Origin: Lingula anatina
Lineage: Eukaryota; Brachiopoda; Lingulata; Lingulida; Lingulidae
Direction of reading: 5' to 3'
NCBI RefSeq assembly: GCF_001039355.2
Contig: NW_019773914.1
Span: 49,407-92,095, forward strand
Length of the DNA: 42,689 nucleotides
Part shown: positions 8,795-17,700 of the stretch, one piece after another
Position numbering within the stretch: position 1 is the first letter of the stretch
Layout: each line of letters starts with the position of its first letter
Notes under the pieces: generated by a model
Databases searched by the model: none
The model's input: the letters and a program-made list of their open reading frames with translations, nothing else
What the model was told of the DNA's origin: nothing
Made by a program: the position numbers and the translations under genes

Positions 8795-11700
8795 GTGTGT
8801 TTTTTGTTTCATTTTATTTTATTTATCTATTAAAAAGCAGTTAATTATTTTTTGTTACTCTTGATGTATTTTAGGCAGATGTATTCTTTTTGTATATAAG
8901 TTAATTAACAATCTTGAGTTTTTCTTTTATGTATTATTATTTCTTATTTGTGATATTGTCTGTAAAGAAGTATATTTAGGTCTCTTTGATGTCTCTTATA
9001 CTATTTTTCTTGAGCAGTTACAATACTTATCAACCTATTGCATGCATACCATATTTGCTTGATCACACGCACTCACTAATATAAATTTATTATGTATGTG
9101 CTGTTAAGTCTCATTGTGCTGTAAACAAGACTTGCTGTTAAAAAGCTACTGATGCCATGTATGACTGCTGGTTGTATTATCACTGCCAGATGGTTGTGTT
9201 ATTTGTGGATGCTGGTTGTGTTATCACTACCATATGGTTGTGTTATTTGTAGATGCTGGTTGTGTTATCACTGCCAGATGGTTGTGTTATCACTGCCAGA
9301 TGGTTGTGTTATTTGTGGATGCTGGTTGTGATATCCATGCCAGATGGTTGTGTTATTTGTGGATGCTGGTTGTGTTATAACTGCCAGATGGTTGTGTTAT
9401 CACTGCCAGATGGTTGTGTTATTTGTGGATGCTGGTTGTGTTATCACTGCCAGATGGTTGTGTTATTTGTGGATGCTGGTTGTGTTATAACTGCCAGATG
9501 GTTGTGTTATCACTGCCAGATGGTTGTGTTATTTGTGGATGCTGGTTGTGTTATCACTGCCAGATGGTTGTGTTATTTGTGGATGCTGGTTGTGTTATAA
9601 CTGCCAGATGGTTGTGTTATCAGTGCCAGATTTGTGTGATGTGTGTGGTTGTGTTTTTCTCATGATTGGTTATGCTGTACCTGGCAACTGATTATGGTTT
9701 GAATGAATGCTTGCCATATTGCAAATAAATTTGTGCAGTAAATCATCTCAAATGACTGTTGACTCTATTGTTTTACTTGTTCCTGTTTCAGCCCAGAAAA
9801 GTTACAGTCGTGCCACCAGGGGAGGCAGAACCAGTAAAGCAGTCAGTGACAATGTCACCAGGAGAGTGTTATCTGCCAGGAAGCTAAAGATCTCAGAGAT
9901 GCGCAATGAAATAGAGGACATGCATCAGCAAATAGCTGACCTCAAACTGGAGAATAAGACCTTGAAACGTTTGCAAGCCAAACAGGATAGAGAACTTCAA
10001 CGGTTTGAGGACAAAGAAAGTGATCTTCCTCAGTTGATTAAGGGACATGCTGATGAAGTTAGGACTTTAAGAGAGCAAATTAAAAAACTCAAAGAAAAAA
10101 GCAGTAGAACTGAGAAAAAGTTACGAGAGGCAGAAGATGATGTTACAAAAACCAAAAAACAACTTAAAAAATTGGAAGATCTCTCCCATGATAAGAAACT
10201 TGGTGAGCGTGATGATCTTAATAGAAAGCTGGCCAAAGCAGAAAATGAGCTTGAAGAAAAGACTAAAAGGTGCCAGGTGTGTACCATATATCATGTTTAC
10301 TTAAGAGACAATAGTTATATGCGTTATGTGTTTGTGAAATATGGTTGTGTTATATGTGGCTGTTGGTTGTGTTATTACTGCCAGATGGTTGTGTTATATG
10401 TGGCTGTTGGTTGTGTTATTACTGCCAGATGGTTGTGTTATATGTGGCTGCTGGTTGTGTTATATTTGGGTGCTGGTTGTGTTATTACTACCAGACACCA
10501 AGTGTGTATATCCAGTTTATTTTAGGGCCAGTTGCATGATTGATTACTTCTGCATGTGTATTCTTGATGATGCCTTGAAAGTACCAGTAGTTTAACTGTT
10601 AAGAATTGTCGTGCTGTTATAGCGAGTGCAGTGTAGGAAAATACTTACACACTAGGACCATGAGAGAGATTAAGATGCTTAATTTAGAAACAATCAATAG
10701 TTCCTTGTCCTGTATTTGTTTGAAGACAGTTGGCACTTGGGAGGGATTGGGTCTTTACAAAGTGTCTTTGGAATGCATATTGGAAATCTATATATACCCC
10801 AGTGTAGTTGACATCTCCCAAGCAGCTGTGCACAGGACATCCCCAGGGTGCAGTGAGTGAGATGGTGATTTTGAGAGTATTTTTACATATTTTGCAGTAC
10901 TTTACCAGTGTATCTGTAGCTGATGTTGAAAGTGGCAGTAATAAAACATTGTCCCTAATGCTAATTCTATATCACCTGTCCTCAAACAATGGAATATGAT
11001 CAGCTGCTGTTTTTGTGTTCATTGAAAAAGGAAAAAACACAATTATGTGAAATACTAATTTCTTATTAAACTAAGATAAAAACCCCTTGAAGAGGTGTGT
11101 AGGGGATCCTCTGTTGAAAGTAGAAGATTATTGTGTTTGGTGAAGCTGATTACTTAATTTACCTGTTCTTGTTATCTTTGACAGGACCTTGAGAAACATG
11201 TTGAGATCCTTAAGAAAGCACAGAGACATGAGGTGGCTGTGGAAATCAACAAGCATAAGGAAACACAGAAACAGTTGTTGGAGATGAGGGATATGTATGA
11301 GAGACTGAAGGAAAGTTACAGGGTAAGTAAAATCAATAGTTGTATCCTAGTACCATATCCATTGTGCACAGGTCTGCTGTGTTGTATGTCAGTACCATAT
11401 CCATTGTGCACAGGTCTGCTGTGTTGTATGTCAGTACCATATCCATTGTGCACAGGTCTGCTGTGTTGCTTCTGCACTAATAAATGTGCTTTGAATTGGG
11501 AAATGCAGCAACTTTAACCATGCATTTATACTGTCCAGTAGAACCTGTCGGCAGATCTCCTCCTCTTTATGACTTCCACCCCCCTCCCACTAACCCATAC
11601 CCATTTACTACATTAAATCTATTATAAAATTTAATTTTCCTCTTTTAGGAGAAAGAAAAGGAGCTTGAAATCAAAAACATCTACAGCAATCGCATTGTAA

Positions 11701-14700
11701 AGCCTCCACACAAGCTTCCATCTAGTGAGACTTCCCCTCTTGCATCCCCGCCCTCTGGTGGCAGGAACAAGAAGAAAAAACAGCCTAGTAATGACAATTC
11801 TCCAAGCATTTCACCGCGCGACAAAGCCAAACAGTTTAATGATAGACGCAGAGATAGACAGGTAAGAATTTGAAACATTTTACAATTCCTTTCATCGAAA
11901 TGCATGTGGGCCATTCCTTGGTATTTGAACTTAAAAGGCAGAGATATTATATGCAAAATCTTTTTTAACTTAGAAACATTTCACTTGGATAAATAATTTT
12001 GAAATAAACATACAAATAATGTGCCTCCCGACTTTTTTTTAAACTCTTTATGTACAGACACGTGTCTGTAAATATTGCCGCCATCTGTGTCTGTCGTCAT
12101 TGGCAGCATCATCGCTGTGCACTTTCATTGTTAAACAAATAAAATGAAACCATTTTACCTTTTGAATTCAAACTTACAGAACTGATGAATGTTTATGAAA
12201 TACAGGTCAAGTGATTGGACCATTTTTCAAAAAAAAATTTTTTTTTTGCTTTTTCAGCAGATTTTATGCAACGTTATACAAATACGATTTTACTTTTTGT
12301 CTCAAACTTGTAGAACTGATGAATATGCATGAAATACAGGTCAAGTTCAATAATCAGCCTGATTGGACCATTTTTCAAAAAGTTATGCTGTTTTCTTATT
12401 TTTGCTTTTTTCAGCATTTTTTATCCAGATTTCCAAATAAAATGAAAACAATGTTATATTTTGCTTTGAAACTTGCAGAACTGATTTAAAGGTCCGATAT
12501 AAAGATCAAGTTAAAAAATTAGCTTGATTAGTTTATTTTTGTTGAAGTTTTGACAGTAACATATTTTGTGCATCATAATTTTCTGCTTTTTGTTTGTACA
12601 TTTAACAGCTTTGCTGCCTTGTTTTTATCTTCGTTTGAAGTGTCAAATGCCCTTCAAAATGGCAAAAAATTACCTTGGAATGGCCCTAAATAGAAGAGCT
12701 GCTGTGTGGCATCCTTTAGAATGTGGCTTATCATGCGTGATGTAATCACCATTTGCATAAACATACTAATGAGCTGTTTGGATTGAATAGTTATTCATGC
12801 ACATAGGTCATACTTATTAAAAAGAAAAGAAAAATGCAGACTAACTCACCGCACAAAGCTCATTAAACTCGAAACATCCGATCCCATTATTTCAGATAGT
12901 GCCGCTTTATAACTGTACTAGAAAAGCACTTTGAGAGCGCAGACCTCCGCCAAGGCAGCGATTTTTTATTATTATTGATTATTGATTTGGATCACCTCCA
13001 AAAACTAATCACTTCTAAGTTAACCCATTTCCCACCTACCCTGAAAATTTCATCAAAATCAGTCCGTAACTTTTTGAGTTATGTTGATGACAAACAGACA
13101 GACAGGGGTGAAAACATAACCTCCTTGGCGGAGATAATAAAGAGAACCAGATAACGACTCAGCTGTGTCAACAGCTATTAGATCTTCTGCTTACCTCTCT
13201 CCTCCACAAGTCACATTTTTCTAAAAAAAAACAGTCAGACTTGCAGTCAGTAGCCCCGTAAACCTCAGCTGCTCATCAACCAGTTATGGCAGTGTGAAAG
13301 CATATGTTCGTTGAGGGCCATCAAACAACACAAACCCTGTAAAGACCCCAACTGTTAATTTCATTGATGACTGCCATACAACACAAACCCTATATAGAGC
13401 CCAATTGTTACTTACACAGCTGGTCTTTCTCTCTTATCCAGCATTCAGCAGACAGTGTTGGAGTTGGTGATGAAAATAAGGAGAAGGTACATTCTAAACC
13501 ATTATGTTGCTTCAGCTTTCACTCTCATCTCACCAAACCCACCTCAGTTTCTACTTGTCACTAATCATATCTATGTTGCCATGTCTCCTTACAGGCCGAG
13601 GCCAGTAGTGCATAATAAGCACAGTTTGGTAAATGAAAACTGCAGCTTTTACAACAAAAATGCCTGTGTGCTTATTTGTTTGTATCTGGCATTTTCTTTT
13701 CCTTTCTTTTTTATTTCTTAAGTAGACATCTGCAGAAAAAAAAGTCTTGCTGTTTAATAGAGGTGTATTAGAATCTTGCTTTGGCAGACATTTCATTCAT
13801 TTGCATTATTATTTCTGAATTCCTTAAGAATGTTTTGAGTGCAGAATATTTTTGACAATGCCTTTCTTTTGATAAACTGTATTTTGTGGTATTTCATTGG
13901 TAGAGATATACTCATGGTCATATAATAAGTATGTAGAAATTATTCAGCACTTTTAAATTGGCAAATTATGAAGTTAATGGTACTTTAAAATTTACATTGT
14001 TTAAAAAACAGCACCATGACCATTCTTTGTATTTTGTAACTTTGATGGGTGTCCCTTCATGAAACTTGTTTTATTTTTCCCTGCTTTTCCCTGACCCTAT
14101 GACTGTTCCTTATTGCAGAGAAAAGCCATCGAAGCAGCAGGCAGCAGTAAAAGGGCAGAGCCACTGTCTTCACCAGATCAAAGTGCAGTGTTGGCAAAAC
14201 CCAAAGAAGATGACAAGAAAGTTAGTTTTGACTTTTCTACATATGATGACTCATTAGAGACAGACAAACATGAGACAAAAGATGGAAATGATGGAATAAG
14301 GCAAGAGCGGCNTTTGCTGCCTTGTTACATATTTTGCAGTACTTTACCAGTGTATCTGTAGCTGATGTTGAAAGTGGCAGTAATAAAACATTGTCCATAA
14401 TGCTAATTCTATATCACCTGTCCTCAAACAATGTAATATGATCAGCTGCTTTCTGTTTTTGTGTTCATTGAAAAAGGAAAAAACACAATTATGTGAAATA
14501 CTAATTTCTAATTAAACTAAGATAAAACCCCCTTGAAGAGGTGTGTAGGGTATCCTCTGTTGAAAGTAGAAGATTATTGTGTTTGGTGAAGCTGATAACT
14601 TAATTTACCTGTTCTTGTTATCTTTGACAGGACCTTGAGAAACATGTTGAGATCCTTAAGAAAGCACAGAGACATGAGGTGGCTGTGGAAATCAACAAGC

Positions 14701-17700
14701 ATAAGGAAACACAGAAACAGTTGTTGGAGATGAGGGATATGTATGAGAGACTGAAGGAAAGTTACAGGGTAAGTAAAATCAATAGTTGTATCCTAGTACC
14801 ATATCCATTGTGTTATATGTGGCTGTTGGTTGTGTTATTACTGCCAGATGGTTGTGTTATATGTGGCTGCTGGTTGTGTTATTACTGCCAGATGGTCTGC
14901 TGTGTTGTATGTCAGTACCATATCCATTGTGCACAGGTCTGCTGTGTTGTATGTCAGTACCATATCCATTGTGCACAGGTCTGCTGTGTTGTATGTCAGT
15001 ACCATATCCATTGTGCACAAGTCTGCTGTGTTGTATGCCAGTACCATATCCATTGTGCACAGGTCTGCTGTGGCATATGCCAGTACCATATCCATTGTGC
15101 ACAGGTCTGCTGTGTTGCTTCTGCACTAATAAATGTGCTTTGAATTGAGAAATGCAGCAAGTTTAACCATGCTGGGGTAGCGCTAACACTCGCCAATTTA
15201 GCCAAATGCTAAAACTGACTTACATTGGCTAAAGAAAAAGGGCTTGATTTGACTTGTTTGAGTCAAATTATAGCCATTTTGATAACAAATTGACAAAAAT
15301 GTGGTGATTTGGCTAAGCGAAAAAAATTGCTAGCGCTACCCCAGCCATGCATTTATACCAGTAGAACCTGTCGGCAGATCTCCTCCTCTTTATGACTTCC
15401 ACCCCCCTCCCACTAACCCATACCCATTTACTACATTAAATCTATTATAAAATTTAATTTTCCTCTTTTAGGAGAAAGAAAAGGAGCTTGAAATCAAAAA
15501 CATCTACAGCAATCGCATTGTAAAGCCTCCACACAAGCTTCCATCTAGTGAGACTTCCCCTCTTGCATCCCCGCCCTCTGGTGGCAGGAACAAGAAGAAA
15601 AAACAGCCTAGTAATGACAATTCTCCAAGCATTTCACCGCGCGACAAATCCAAACAGTTTAATGATAGACGCAGAGATAGACAGGTAAGAATTTGAAACA
15701 TTTTACAATTCCTTTCATGGAAATGCATGTGGGCCATTCCTTGGTATTTGAACTCAAAAGGCAGAGATATTATATGCAAAATCTTTTTTAACTTAGAAAC
15801 ATTTCACTTGGATAAATAAATTTGAAATAAACATACAAATAATGTGCCTCCCAACTTTTTTTTTACTTTTTATGTACAGACACATGTGTCTATAAATATT
15901 GCCGACGTCTGTGTCTGTCATCATTGGCAGCAGCATCGCTGTGCACTTTCATTGTTAAACAAATAAAATGAAAACCATTTTACCTTTTGAATTCAAACTT
16001 ACAGAACTGATGAATGTTTATGAAATACAGGTCAAGTGATTGGACCATTTTTCAAAAAAAAATTTTTTTTTTGCTTTTTCAGCAGATTTTATGCAACGTT
16101 ATACAAATACGATTTTACTTTTTGTCTCAAACTTGTAGAACTGCATGAAATACAGGTCAAGTTCAATAATCTTGAAAAACCATTTTTCAAAAAGTTATGC
16201 TGTTTTCTTATTTTTGCTTTTTTCAGCATTTTTTATCCAGATTTCCAAATAAAATGAAAACAATGTTATATTTTGCTTTGAAACTTGCAGAACTGATTTA
16301 AAGGTCCGATATATAGATCAAGTTAAAAAATTAGCTTGATTAGTTTATTTTTGTTGAAGTTTTGACAGTAACATATTTTGTGCATCATAATTTTCTGCTT
16401 TTTGTTTGTACATTTAACAGCTTTGCTGCCTTGTTTTTATCTTCGTTTGAAGTGTCAAATGCCCTTCAAAATGGCAAAAAATTACCATGGAATGGCCCTA
16501 AATAGAAGAGCTGCTGTGTGTCATCCTTTAGAATGTGGCTTATCATGTGTGATGTAATCACCATTTGCATAAACATACTAATGAGCTGCTTGGATTGAAT
16601 AGTTATTCATGCACATAGGTCATACTTATTAAAAAGAAAAGAAAAATGCAGACTAACTCACCCCACAAAGTCCATTAAACTCGAAACATCCGATCTCATT
16701 ATTTCAGATAGTGCCGCTTTATAACTGTACTAGAAAAGCACTCGGAGAGCACAGACCTCTGCCAAGGCAGCGATTTTTTATTATTATTGATTGATTATTG
16801 ATCTGAATCACCTCCAAAAACTAATCACTTCTAAGTTAACCCATTTCCCACCTACCCTGATAATTTCCCACCTACCCTGAAAATTTCATCAAAATCGGTC
16901 CATAACTTTTTGAGTTATGTTGATGACAAACGAACAGACAGACAGACAGGGGTGAAAACATAACCTCCTTTGCGGAGGTAATAAAGAGAACCAGATTACG
17001 ACTCAGCTGTGTCAACAGCTATTAGATCTTCTGCTTACCTCTCACCTCCACAAGTCACATTTTTAAAAAAAAAAAAAACCAGTCAGACTTGCAGTCAGTA
17101 GCCCCGTAAATAAGGTAAACCTCAGCTGCTCATCAACCAGTTATGGCAGTGTGAAAGCATATGTTCGTTGAAGGCCACCAAACAACACAAACCCTGTAAA
17201 GACCCCAACTGTTATTTATATTGATGACTGCCATACAACACAAACCCTATATAGAGCCCAACTGTTACTTACACAGCTGGTCTTTCTCTCTTATCCAGCA
17301 TTCAGCAGACAGTGTTGGAGTTGGTGATGAAAATAAGGAGAAGGTACATTCTAAACCATATGTTGCTTCAGCTTTCACTCTCATCTCACCAAACCCACCT
17401 CAGTTTCTACTTGTCACTAATCATATCTATGTTGCCATGTCTCCTTACAGGCCGAGGCCAGTAGTGCATAATAAGCACTGTTTGGTAAATGAAAACTGCA
17501 GCTTTTACAACAAAAATGCCTGTGTGCTTATTTGTTTGGCATTTTCTTTTCCTTTCTTTTTTATTTCTTAACTTCAAGTAGACATCTGCAGAAAAAAGTC
17601 TTGCTGTTTAATAGAGGTGTATTAAAATCTTGCTTTGGCAGACATTTCATTCATTTGCATTATTATTTCTGAATTCCTTAAGAATGTTTTGAGTGCAGAA

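Larger units (their letters stand above)
10883..14308 (+). repeat. Large tandem duplicate, copy A (probable haplotype duplication)
   Basis: This block from intron 2 to early exon 6 of the lebercilin gene is repeated at 14325-18162 with low divergence and a few indels. The join is a single N at 14312 with mismatched bases around it. Confidence 0.9.

Noticed and set aside
9253-10595. Plus-strand frames rich in LWMLVVLSLPDGCVI-type repeats
   Set aside because: They arise from intronic minisatellites and change frame with repeat phase. They are not conserved protein.
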